A stretch of DNA of 64,000 nucleotides, from contig JAYGXS010000003.1 in the NCBI GenBank assembly GCA_036362985.1, forward strand, positions 41,822,128-41,886,127. Reading direction: 5' to 3'. The notes beneath the pieces were generated by a model. That model searched no databases. It had not been told where the DNA came from and worked only from the letters and a program-made list of their open reading frames with translations. The stretch comes from Ligula intestinalis (Eukaryota; Platyhelminthes; Cestoda; Diphyllobothriidea; Diphyllobothriidae). Below, one piece after another: positions 33,120-45,000 of the stretch (within the stretch, counting starts at the first letter, position 1; the number at the start of each line of letters is the position of its first letter). The translations under genes and the position numbers were made by a program.

Positions 33120-33916
33120 TTCGCGCAGCCTCGAAGATCTCGAAGACCTTAATCAATGGCCAAATGATGCACCACCTTACAGAGAATATCCTACTTTAAT
33201 CGGCTCAGAATAGGTTCTTCGAAAAAACATCCCCTGACACCTGCCAGCTCTCCTTATTTGATCATGTGCTACAATCTAGACTGAGTGGATTTTCTCTTTA
33301 TAGGGTTCATTTCGATTTCGCTAAGGCTTTGAATCGTGTTGTCCCTACTAACTTCCTCCTGAAACTTGCCCCTTACGACATAGGTAACTAGCTACTGGAT
33401 TTAGTATCCTCCTCTCTGGATGCTCGAATATAAATTGTTAGATTTTCCAATGTCATCTCCAACCCAAAACATGTGTTTTTCAGGGTAGCTTACTTGACCC
33501 GCTCTTATTTTGCCTTTTCGTCAACGCTGTTATGATTGTTTTCAGTATGTTTAACCCTTTATGTACGCTGACGATTTAAAAGTGGCCTTTCGATATTAAC
33601 CGGCAGATCGCAAGATCGAGCTCGAGCTTATAAAAAAGGACCTTCAGGCCTTTGCCCAGTGGTGCTGCACATGGCGTTTCTCCCTTTCTTGGCACAAATG
33701 CTCCGTTATGGGTGTTGGCAACGATCATTCGCCTGAACTTAGCATAGACAGTCACGAAATAAATATGCACGGAGTTATGAGGATTTGGGCATATTCTTCT
33801 CTAATAATCTCAAGCTGTCAGAGTACTGTGCCCTGACTGTCCCGAAAGCAAGCCGAAATATCCGATTTATTCTCAAAAAATTTAAGACCATCAAGGTTAG
33901 AACTAGCCTTTGCAAT
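33120..33916 (+). mobile_element. LINE-C non-LTR RT fragment
   Basis: Reads SLYRVHFDFAKALNRVV (motif A), then a frameshifted motif-B region, then YADDLKVAF (YADD at about 33555-33567), LEQWCCTW-like FAQWCCTWRFSLSWHKCS and later blocks to about 33900. It is collinear at its start with 540-736. The mariner-type element at 33918 interrupts or borders it. Confidence 0.65.
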
Positions 33917-34105
33917 ACAGGGTGTCCCAAAAAATATGTATACACAATTTCCCAATTTGTAAACTTGATGCTTATCATAATTTTTTATTAAATAAATTGA
34001 AAGATCAATAAAAGTACGATTAAGTGGATCCGACAAAGCAAAGAGAGACCGGAATGGCCATTTCTGGTTTATGAGCTATCATCAGTTAGTCATACCCAAT
34101 CTTGA

Positions 34106-34182
34106 GGGTTGGCATCCCCTAGATTTGAACCCGGGACCTTCGGTCATTGTGGTAAGGACACTACCTCCTGTCCACGGGTCCC
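34106..34182 (-). repeat. tRNA-like sequence 4, inside the mariner-type element
   Basis: On the minus strand, box A-like GTGGACAGGAGGTAGTG and box B GGGTTCAAATC have tRNA-like spacing. It lies within the transposon and so is a nested SINE or part of the element. Confidence 0.5.
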
Positions 34183-34216
34183 CTGCTTTGTCGGTTGTGA
34201 TCGGGAATATGATGAA

Positions 34217-34226
34217 NNNNNNNNNN
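34217..34226. other. Assembly gap (10 N)
   Basis: Ten N residues of possibly arbitrary length. The interior of the mariner-type element is therefore incomplete. Confidence 0.98.
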
Positions 34227-34552
34227 TCAATGACAGTCACATCGTACCATTTTATTGTGATTATCCCTGAATGTTCTCAAACTGACGTCCATTTTGATCA
34301 TGACACTGCTGACAACGCGAAGCAATGGAATCACACATACCATAAAAAAATTCCCTTGCTATTCAGGTGCATTCATTTTCGGTAGTTTCTCTTAATTAAA
34401 CCCCTGTTGCAGAGGTCAAAATGCAGTGAGAAAAAAAACAGTAAAATGATACTTTTGAATATTTTACGTTTTCGAAATAACAAAATTATAGCAAACACCA
34501 AGTTTTAAATTACTTAAATGTGTATAGATTTTTGGGACACCCTGTGTAGACG

Positions 34553-35019
34553 TAAGACATAGTCTCGCATGCTGTTCGCACCTATTTTAGCATGCTAAAA
34601 CATAAGTTGGATTAAGGATGGAACAGAAAGAAAAAGAGAGGCAGCCCTCATCTTTGACCTGACTTGTTTTCTTACGGGAAACAAAACAAATGACCCTTCT
34701 CCAGGCCAGTCTCTCCAGCACAAGGTCTTGAGCACAAGGGCTTGAGAGAATTCTTATAGCACCGTGTTCATCCTCCTTGTGGACAAGCACTCATCGCGAA
34801 GTCTTCGTAGAAGAGTCACTTGAGTAATCCATATTTTCCTATCCTCAGAAGGTGCTACTCTATCTCAGTTAATCGTGCCTCAGCATTTCATGGAGGCAGA
34901 GAAAGTCTGTTTTATGACTTCCGTGTCTTTAATTTTTTCGTGCCACCACATTTTGCAAACAACTGCGGTGGAAATGATTGAATGCAGCTGAGTTCTTGAA
35001 TACAGCCCGGGTCTCTCCC
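34553..35019. other. Unassigned stretch
   Basis: No recognisable coding sequence. A 67-codon minus-strand frame at 34790-34587 has no motif. Confidence 0.35.
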
Positions 35020-35480
35020 CCTGTAGCAATTTTACCAAGATGAAGGCTCCATACATTTGGAGTTTAGTGTGAATGGAAACCGTGACAATCCCGCAGCAGG
35101 TTTGTGACCAGTCAACAGCCCGGCTCGATTTGGACCACTTCGTAATCGATTCTGATGCTGTTTAATTGCACGGCCTAAAAATACGAAATTGTTCAAAGTT
35201 TTGAGTTGGGTGTCATCGGCTGTGGTGCAAGAGATGGCGGACGATGGCTGATGAACGACCACCGCATTGGTCCCAAAGTTGGCGCCGCCGTCCATGCACG
35301 TTGCAAATCTGCTTCTATACCGATTTTGAGCGGGTGATCGTGGATAATAGTTGCCAATAGGCAGCTGTGGTTTACGCTGAATTGATTGAATTGGGCTGTG
35401 TTTGTTAAATTGAACCGATCGCTAACGGAGCCCACTTGTCCCACTCTGCCTTGGGGCTCATTCCTGAGCCCTACCAACAG
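35020..35480 (-). mobile_element. Possible RTE/CR1-type pol remnant
   Basis: The minus-strand frame at 35295-35032 reads AVVVHQPS, then a spacer, LKTLNNFVFLGRAIK and a basic region. This resembles the post-YADD part of LINE RTs, where a 'K.VVMHQP' segment is followed by 'V..F.YLGS.I'. An overlapping frame (35477-35193) covers the preceding part. It is too decayed to assign to a clade. Confidence 0.45.
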
Positions 35481-35826
35481 CCGCAGATAGGCTTATAGTC
35501 TAGGCAAATATCATTGCCAACAGATACGAGGGAGACTGTGTCTTTTTCTGGGCACTTTACCGTTTGCAGCAGGTTTCTAAGCTGATTGCTGGAGAGTTAG
35601 TTTAAGTCCACTAACCTATTATGGACCACGAAATAGTCACTATTCCTTTTTGTAAGTTCGTTTCGCGGAATCTCCTGCTCTAGTTGCCACATCGCGTCTT
35701 TGGAAACGAACTAGTGAACCGGAGTTTTCCAAAAACTGAACTGGGATCAACTTGAAAAGCTAAAGTTAAGGGCATTTTTTCAAAATTCGTGTGTAGTTAC
35801 GTTCATCGCGTGGTTAACGATAAGCG
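35481..35826 (+). other. Region upstream of the WDR3 start codon
   Basis: Presumed promoter and 5' UTR. I see no TATA box or other element I can support. No splice-leader acceptor could be assigned with confidence. Confidence 0.4.
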
Positions 35827-36000
35827 ATGCCCATAACACATACATATCAGAAGTATGTGTCAGATGGAGCCTGTGGAATTGTCGCAAATGATTCGGTTCC
35901 CGTAAAATATTTGAATGATTCAGGAGGAAGAAAGGGTGTAAATTGCGTTTCGGGCTGTGGGTCCGATGTCGCTGTTTGGAATATTCGTGCATCGTTTAAA
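35827..36000 (+). CDS. WDR3: WDR3 exon 1
   Basis: 58 codons from ATG to donor GTAAGG, phase 0. It encodes the first WD strands, with GCGSDVAVWNIRASFK at the end matching the family's 'V.IWDLR.GEK'. The following intron is 58 nt. Confidence 0.85.
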
Positions 36001-39000
36001 GTAAGGTTTACAAATTCTGTAGGTCTATATTGGGCAGGAGTCTTTCTTTTCTCGCGAGAATGGGTCAAAACCAGTTTCTGCTCTCGCAGTGTCTGCTGAT
36101 CCGGTGACATCTGAGCCTTTAATTGCCGTGGGTTATATGGATGGTTGGGTCGCCCTGTACTCCCTCTGGAATCAAAAGTTGGAGTACACCTTCCGTGCGA
36201 CTCGTCATCGTGTTAATTCGATTGATATCTCAGGCTGCACCATTTCTTGTGCCGCTGTAAGTTTTTGTGGTACAACCCTAAGACACTTCAGGAATCAGAA
36301 CTGCACGTCATGGACGTCGTTTCCGGCGCCGGCTATCGACTGAAAGGTCACCGCGGGGCTGTTACTGTTGTGAAGATTTTGCGCCGAAAGCAGATGCTTC
36401 TTTCGGGGTAAGAATAATGTTGTCTTCTCTTGTTAATCGTGTGCGACTCTGATGGATATCTTATGTATTGTGATCGCTTATCTTTTTTTCGGAAGATAGA
36501 CCTGATTAAGGTGCTAGTTTTTTCGCAGCTAAAAGGTTTTAGATAATGCACCTATCTAACAAGTTGAATACTTTATTATGCCCCTAATGTTTTGGACGAA
36601 GGTGAAGGGCATGCACCTTATTTTTGTGAAGCCCCTCGGTATGAAGATTTTATAAATTATTGACCCATTTTTATTCCCGATGGTTGTCTTGTTAATAGTT
36701 TGCTTAATATCCTTGGCCTTATGTATGTGTCAGCGCCTCGTACCCCATCTTAAGGTCTTTTTCGACGCTTCACCAAGCATATAAATCCGAGACCGAACAA
36801 GCTGCTAAAGCTTTATTTGTATACCAGAGCGACATAAAAAATGAGTGATGTCATGGCCAAATTTCTGGCTTGTTTGATAAGGCGAGCCTACTTACTTTCG
36901 GTGTGTAGAACGCTTTCTTTATCTGCAAACTTCCGGGATGCTCAAGAAGCAACAAGATATAGAGTTAAGATGGGAAACTGGCCAGCCAACTGTATGTGAC
37001 CACAGGGTTAGTGCATCCTTCAATCAGACCGCGTATGTTTTGAGAAGAGTTAAATGCATCTGCTGATAGTTCATTGAGTTTTACCTAATATAAGCGTAAA
37101 TGTGATTGCAGAGCCATGTGATCAATAATTGTTCATTTGGTGAGCAGCTACACAAAGCGGTCCTTCCAGCCAATCTGTCATGTATTGTTCACGCAGTCTG
37201 GTCTTCATTTTTCTCCTCTTTGGCCTTTGCGGATTCGGCAGTAATTAGCCTCTTGAATGTGGCAGGTAACAATTAAGTTGGTCGTCGGTCGTTTATGCAT
37301 CTGCTTTGATTGCACACTATATCTACAGGTTGGCGTACAACGCCGATATTTAAACTGCAGTCGACGTCTCCGAAGTCGTCAGAGAGGCCTCTTATCTAAG
37401 TAAGTACATAACACATCCAAAGTTTTGCCTCGGCCGCAGACATAATGGTGAGGGTTTCAATGTGACTTAGTCCTCTAAATTGGTTCTTCAGTTAGCAGAC
37501 GTCAGTTATTTCTCCTGATATTTACGGTTAAAGCTATGACCCCTTATATGCAGCTAGCCGCTTAGTTGTTTCTTGACAAGAACGTGTGTGAATGTTGGCT
37601 TCCGTTCTGTCTCCACTCCCTCATTATTTCAGCTCTGATAAATCATGGGGTTTTCGTAAATGATTTCCCTTGATTACAAAAACGCCGTTCTTCCGTTCAT
37701 CAGGATATACTCAGTGAAGCACATTTCATCCCTGATTCATAATTAAAAGTCATGTTGGGTAGCTGAATCAGGTTGCATAAAAAAACACCCCTAGATAAGA
37801 CGTCTAAGGTCTCGGAACCACAGCAGACGCGTCTACGAACCGCGTTCCCACCCGCCCTCCCGGCAGCCAAGGTCTGCTACACCCATCTCCCTACGTTGGA
37901 TCAACTCTCCCCTCCGCCAAATCCGTGTTTTTGATGACGGAACAGCCCCTCCCGGCCACGCTGCTCCGACTCCTCCTCCTCGCCGCCGGAATCGAGGCCA
38001 ACCCTGGACCTCTCTGGTACTGCTCGTTCTGCCGAGTCCGTCTGGGCCGCCGCGACTGGTCTGTACGTTGCGGCTCCTGCAATGGCTGGTGCCATCTCCG
38101 CTGCAGTGGCCTCTCCACGGCTGCCGATTGGTCGCCCGCCTTCGCGTGTCCCAGCTGTCCCGTGCGCCCACCAATCTCCATGCCTCCAGCCCGTCCAGTC
38201 CTAAACCCAAATCCTCTGGTCTCCGACCTTGCCTCACCACCTGGTCTTAAGATCTTACAATTCAACGCCAACGGCCTCCTTGGGAAGCTTGACCAGCTCC
38301 TGGCCTTCATGCGCTCGCACAGCATAGCTGTGGCGGCTATCCAAGAGACAAAGTGGTCTAACTCCACTAAGGTCCCTTCCTGTGCCGATTACCGATTGTC
38401 CGTCGCGGCCGCAACAAAGGCGGAGGTTTGGCCTTCCTGGTGGACAAATCCATTGCCCATCACCAGCTTCCCCTGCTTGGAGCCGATCCCACGGAAGTAC
38501 TGGCGATTTCCCTTGACATTGGCCCGGCGCCGCTAACCGTCGTGAACGTGTACATCCATCCAACTTCCAGTTGTTCTCCCGGTTTCACCGCCTCTATCGC
38601 CCCCTACTTACCTTCTGGAGACAGTCTGGTGCTAGGTGACTTCAACGCTCACCATGACCTATGGTGCTCTAACTTGGCAGCCGACATCCAAGGAGAAGCT
38701 CTGGCTGACGAAATAGAACACGCCCCCTTTGCCGTTCTCAACGAGAACAGCCAAACGCGGCTCCCGACCAACGGCGCCTCCAGCTCGCCCGATGTTTCCC
38801 TCGCCAGTCTCAGTCTGGTAGCCTCCACCATGTGGAAGACGGAAATCAGCCTGGGTAGCGACCACCTCCCCATTGTGCTCGAATTGGCCACCGCCGCCGA
38901 GCGTATCAAGGCCCCCAACCGGCACTTCATTAATTTCAAGAAAGCCAATTGGGCAGCGTTCACGACCGAATGCGAAGCCGAGATCGATGGCCTACCGCCT

Positions 39001-42000
39001 CCCACCTGTGTCCACATGGCGGAGCGAGCCCTTCGTTGACTACTCCTGGCAGCAGCAAGTCACCACATCCCTAACGGCCGCATTCCCTTTCTTCGTCCTA
39101 ACTATCCGCCCGAAGCCTCCCGCCTGGAACGAGAGAGAGACGAAATACGAGCGCGTGATGCCAGTGACCCGCACGTTGGCGAACTGAATGGCTTAATCAC
39201 TAAGACTATCAACGATGGCAAACGCCAACGCTGGCATGAACTAGTTTCAGATTGTAATTTCAGCGGCAACTCAGCTGACACTTGGAAGCTTTTACGCAAC
39301 CTGACCAAACCCCGGGCTGATACATCAAACCAGTCTATTAGCTTTGGGGACGGCAAGTTCATTTCCAACAACGGTAAGATCGCCGCGAAGATGAACAAGC
39401 TGTTCTCGCCCCGCTCGGCGCCCAGTCCCAAAAGCCAGCGCCCCCTTCTTCGCCTCCTCCATAAAGCCCCGCCCCCAAACATTTCCTTTTCGGCTGATGC
39501 CATCCTCACCGCCGTCAAGAAAATGAGATCTTCGAAAGCCTTAGGACCAGATGGTCTGGCGCCTATCCATGTGCGCCACATCGGCCCGAAGGTGGCTGCC
39601 TACCTTGCCGCCCTCTTCAACCTTTCACTGGGAACTTCAATCATCCCTGATTGCTGGCGCCAGTCGATCATTATCCCCCTGGTCAAAGCGGGTAAGGACC
39701 CCTGCCTAGCGACCTCTTATCGTCCAATTGCCCTCCTCAGTCCATTGGCGAAGATCCTGGAGCGGCTCATCCACCCAATTCTGACGTCTGTGGCGGAACT
39801 ATCTTGCCACCAACATGGTTTCCGATCGGGTCGTGGAACTACAACGGCGCTTTTCGAGCTCAGCGACGCTATCCTCGAGGGCTTCAATAAACAGAAGCCC
39901 GCTTCGCGGACCGTGGCAGTCTCAATTGACCTGTCACGAGCCTTTGACTGCGTCCGCCACGATCAGCTCCTGCAGGACTTGGTCTCGTTGAACGTCCCGA
40001 CTGGCCTGGTCCGATAATTGGCGGCTTACATCCGTGGCCGTCACGATCGTGTCCTCTTCCGGGGCGCTCTCTCCAAGCCCCGTAAGCAGTCCTGTAGCGT
40101 CCCTCAAGGCTCTGTGCTCAGCCCGACACTCTTTAACATCTACATGCGAGAGCTCCCACTCCCCCGGGCACCTGTGCAAGTGGTATCCTATGCGGACGAC
40201 ATTACGTTCTTCTGCCGGCACCATGACATCGATCAGGCTGCACTGCTCCTCACGGAATTCATGCCTGTTGTCGAAAACTTCCTCACCCAGCGCGGAATGA
40301 CGATCTCGGCAGCCAAGTCGTCCGTAACTGTTTTTACGCTTGATCCGAAGGATTTTAATCGTCACCCGGTCATCACCGTCAATAGGGCGTCCTTGCCGCT
40401 CGTCCGCAAGCCGAAACTCCTTGGTGTGCGTTTTGATCCGCTCTTCACGTTCGCAGACCATGCCAGGGAGACCGCAAGCAAAGTAAGCCGCTGCACCAAG
40501 GTCCTCAAGGCTCTAGCAGGCACATCCTGGGGCTGTGCGAAAGAGACTCTGTCGACTGCTTTCAAGGCGCTGGCCAAGCCGCACCTCACTTATGCGGCAT
40601 CAATCTGGTCTCCTACGATGAGCTCTTCCAGCCTCCGCCGCCTCCAGTCAGCCCAAAACGCTGCCCTCCGCATGATCACGGGTTGCTATAAAATGTCGCC
40701 TATAGATCATCTTCATGCGGAGGCTTCTGTTCTACCGGTCGCCCATCACAACACTCTCCTTAGCCAGCAGTTCTGGTGGAGTTGTTCGCAACCCGGCCAT
40801 CCCAATCATCGCCGTTGCACCGCTCCCGAGCCCTGCCGCAACGTCCGGCCGTCTATTCGAGCACTCCACAAGGAAGCTGTTGCCTCGTCTCTCGCGGACC
40901 TACCTGTTGATAGCTCTGCCACCAAGACAGGCTTCCAGCGTCTCCACCAGAGATTCGTTGTCGAGGAGAAACGAGGTTACCGTCCCCCGGTCCTTTTGAG
41001 TGGCTATCCACCTCCGATTGCGGCCTCGGAACGACATCTCCCGAGGGTCACTCGCTGTACTCTGGCGCAGCTACGCAGTGGCTACTGTATGCTCCTTCGC
41101 CAGTACCAGCACCGGCTCGACCCATCCATAACCGACTGTTGTCCCGACTGCGGCGTCTCGCCGAATGACTGCCGTCATCTGTTCGCCTGCAGTTCTCGGC
41201 CAGGCACCCACCTCACTCCCGCGGACCTGTGGCTCAAGCCGGTCGAGGTCGCGGCTTTTCTCCGTCTCCCAACTACTCCCAGTCTGGATTCCGGCGGGGC
41301 TTCCTGATCCAACTATGGGCTACGACACACACACACACGTCTAAGGTCTCACGGAAGTCTTCTTTAGTGTTTAACAAGCTAGGTTCAGATTTCTACGTCT
41401 CATTCCTCAAACACCCTCCCTCTGCACCGTAGAAACTATAGTGTCGTTAACCTTGTTAATTTTAAAGGGCGAATCATTACTGATTTCTTCGTTAGGGAGA
41501 TTAAATATACTTTAATACAGCACATTTTGGAGGAACTATACGGCTGAGAAAATATTTGTAATTCTACGCTCTCACCGTAGTTTTAACATCCTGTAGTCCA
41601 GTAATCGATTAGGAGTTTAAGATCTTGCGTTAATTTAACACAAATGTGCGATTCCTAGGATTGCCGCTGAATTTTCAGAACATTCTCTGAAGCGAAACCT
41701 TCAATATTTTTGTAAATAATTCACTGTTCTTGTAGTGAGATTGCTACAATTTCTTTTTAACAAATCATGCCCATATTCGAATTCCCGTAATATAATCAAA
41801 TCAATTTGCAAAAGCTGCATACGAGCAGTTCAGTATATCGCAATTTTTGCCTGCGTGTTAATGCAGTCCTTTCTTGCCATTCATTTGTACACCATTAATG
41901 GAAAAATCGAGTGCTTGAAGCGTTACATAGCCTTGCTATTGTTTTTAATTTCCAGTGGTCGTGATTCTTTCATCAAATTTTGGTGTCTCCGGACTCAACA

Positions 42001-45000
42001 CTGCTTCCTTACTTTAACTGGTCACCCCGGTCCTGTTTGGAGCCTAGCTTTGTCTGCCGACCGGAAAACTTTGGTCACTGGCAGTAGTGACCACCTTCTC
42101 CGACTTTGGAAACTTAATTACAAGACAGAGGTTTGTTGTGCACACCAATTTTACCGTGTTTCTTGATTGCCTTATATGCATGTATAATACCGACTGAATT
42201 ATTTGAAATACACAGACATAAACGTGTTTCTTCGCTAGCCATTCAAGGATTAATTGAACATTGGTCATAAGCCAGCATGAGATAATTATAAAAAGAATTT
42301 GTATGGGATTGTTAGATTTTGAAAAATTTCACATCTGAGCTCAGAATATCCACTTAACGCGATCTCAATAGCTTGCTTCGTTAATCACACATTTTGCCTT
42401 ACCGATTATTCCGACGTTTATCTGCGTTCTTATGCTTGATCCTCTGGAAGTAATGCCTGGCCTAGTCCTGAATAACAACATCACGTTTATTACTTACCCA
42501 CATGCGGCCGATTACGATAGTACATACGGTGATATCAGCCTGTTGCTCTTCTTTAGCAGTAAATACTGCCTATCAAACATTCAACTACCATTTTATATTA
42601 TTTGTTTGTCCACCAATCTGTTCCTCAGGATGCGCCCATCCTGGGATAATGCTTTTGCGAGTCGGATCAACCGATTGTGTTCCGCAAAGCTTCTAATAAT
42701 TGTTATGTTACTAGCCAACTGTCAGTAACACATTTTTATGTTTTCATAAGAGTATTCCGGCGTAGACAAGGCATACCGTGATATAGCTATTTCAGGCTAT
42801 TGGCCCTCATCAGCCGCGGGCAGCCAACCATAGTGTAGCAGCTGAAATTGCCGCCGCACCCGAGTTTCGAACTCGCGCCTCGCCGGTCAGGGGCAGACGT
42901 CCTAACAATTGAGCCATTGAGCTCGATGTCTAGCCGGTTGTAGATCGGGAGTATATGTTATTTGTTTGTGCAATTTCAGCTGCTAAGCTAGAGTTGGCTG
43001 CCCGTGGCTGATGAGGGCCAATAGCCCGAAATAGCTATATCACGGTATGTCTTGTATACGCCGGAATACTCCTATAAAACCATTTATATCTTCACAGACC
43101 GCGCAAACCCAAGATTGCAAGTAGCAGTGGTCTGAATACCACACTCATGCTTGTTTTTTAGACGTACTGACCAGTTGCATCCTTGGTGGAAGCGCACATT
43201 TGCAACAATTAAGATATCGCAGTAGATCTATAGCATTTCTGAAGCACACCCGGAATCCTTTCAGCAGTGTTGATTCTGTTGGCGATGCTATCCTCATTCT
43301 TCCCGTTTTGGCAGAAGACTTGCCCTGAGTTAATTGAAGCTGCACACTGTTAGCACAACCTGAGTATACCCGCTACTTATTTCGTTGCTAGGCCAACAAA
43401 TGGTGTTCGAGTAGAAGTTTTTGCACTAAATTCTCCCCAATAACTTCATGTACTGTTCTGCCCCTGTAGGCGGGTGATCCTTAGTTCACTGCACCTGATT
43501 TGAGCTGTTTCCTTTATAGTAGCAGCATTTTAAGAGGCCCACTTTCTCCTTCCGAACGAGGTTTACGCAGCTTCTTTTTTGTATCGAACTCACAGGCTTG
43601 GCAAATGGTATAGTACAATTATCATACCATTTTTTAAAATGTCAATGGGTGACATTCTCATATGCCGATTTCCTTTGCTATATATACTTATATACCCACT
43701 ATATGCAATTTAGCAGGCGTAGCTGTGCTTATTTCTGCACTACAAAGCTCAGGAATATTTAGCTTAGTTTTCAAGAAATATGCGGTTGCTTGTTGGCTTA
43801 ATTACCGTACTATAATATCCGTCAAAATGCATGAAAAACTATTGTGAAATTAAAAAAAATAAAACAGGGAAAAAGCTTATCATTCATGGTTTTATTTTTA
43901 TCTCATAATTTCGACATAGACTCAATATTGGTTTTTAGCCTATTTGCCGGTTCTTTTGCGCATATTTTGTTTCCTATTGATTGCATTTGTCATGTTAATT
44001 ATTGTGCGCAGAATTTTGATTATTTTAATAATTATTTCCTATTTTTTCTGCTTTTATACGCTTAACTTTGCAATCTATTTTTCGTTCATTTGCGATAATG
44101 ACCCAACCATAAAATCTCTATTAACATCGCTCCCCTTCATACACAATGATGCGATAAGCTATATCTAAGTACCTCGGCATATGAAAATGTTGCCTTTCAA
44201 TGAAAATCAACAAGTGCATCTACATGTCCTTATTTTGTTTAATATTAAGTTTCACCCCTTTTGCTTCGGACCACCCGAGCCTTTCATCTGTTCAAGCAAT
44301 TGTCCCGCCACATTCAGGCATAAATATTAGGGATCTTAACGTCAACTTTTTGGTGCTACCTTTGAACTAAATAACTATCATAAAGGAAAAAAATCTTTTG
44401 CTTGCATGTTCGTTAAGTCAGAGTACTGGTGTTATGGAGACCGCGCCGCAAAAAAGCTTTCGCTGAACAACAGGATAAAACCGCCAGCCCTCAATGTTCC
44501 TCTAAATGCTTCACATTTTAGCCATAGCGCCCACATCTGCCAACTATATGAACTCAAATTTTCCACTCACATGAACTACCTACTTTAAGACCTTTTTTCA
44601 TCGTCATACACAACAGTTTATCTTCTAATCTTCGTCAAATAATTATTTGGACTGACCTGTGATCTTGATGCTTCATCCAAAGAGCAGAAACACTTTGAAA
44701 AACGCCCGTGTACGCAATACATTCTTTTTTTATGCATTTAGCGGTTGTCTCCCGCTGGAAAAAGTGAGAGTGATCTGCTGAATACACCGAGGCCGCTTGA
44801 AAAACAGAACGTGGCTGAAGCCGTCTCACTGCCTGACTATGATTCTCTCGTCCAAGTTGAATTTCGTGGCACTATTCCAAGGAATACGATGAAGCGCGTG
44901 TTTTCACTAACATTTGATCGAGGTGGCCGATTTCTTGCCTGCCAGGTAGGGGCGCTGTAGTGCCTTCCTTGTTGCCGCACTTCGTTCCAGCGCCGTTTCA

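Larger units (their letters stand above)
33918..34544. mobile_element. Mariner-type nonautonomous DNA transposon (MITE-like)
   Basis: The left end CAGGGTGTCCCAAAAA is matched by its reverse complement at 34529-34544, and similarity continues imperfectly for about 60 bp inward on both sides (TATACACA, AACTTG, TATCATAATTTT versus TATAATTTT). TA dinucleotides flank the left end (33916-33917) and lie 2 bp outside the right end (34547-34548), fitting Tc1/mariner insertion. At 0.6 kb with no transposase frame it cannot move itself. It contains a tRNA-like sequence and a 10-N gap. Confidence 0.75.

Noticed and set aside
37833..38367. Long minus-strand frames over LINE-E (Arg/Gly-rich)
   Set aside because: Shadows caused by GC-rich third positions of the plus-strand pol gene. 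The same holds for 38649-39581 minus, and for plus-strand frames over copy 2.
42751..43070. Transcription terminator hairpin
   Set aside because: Arms of 100 bp and a 120-bp spacer with a tRNA-like sequence fit a mobile fold-back, and this is a eukaryotic intron.
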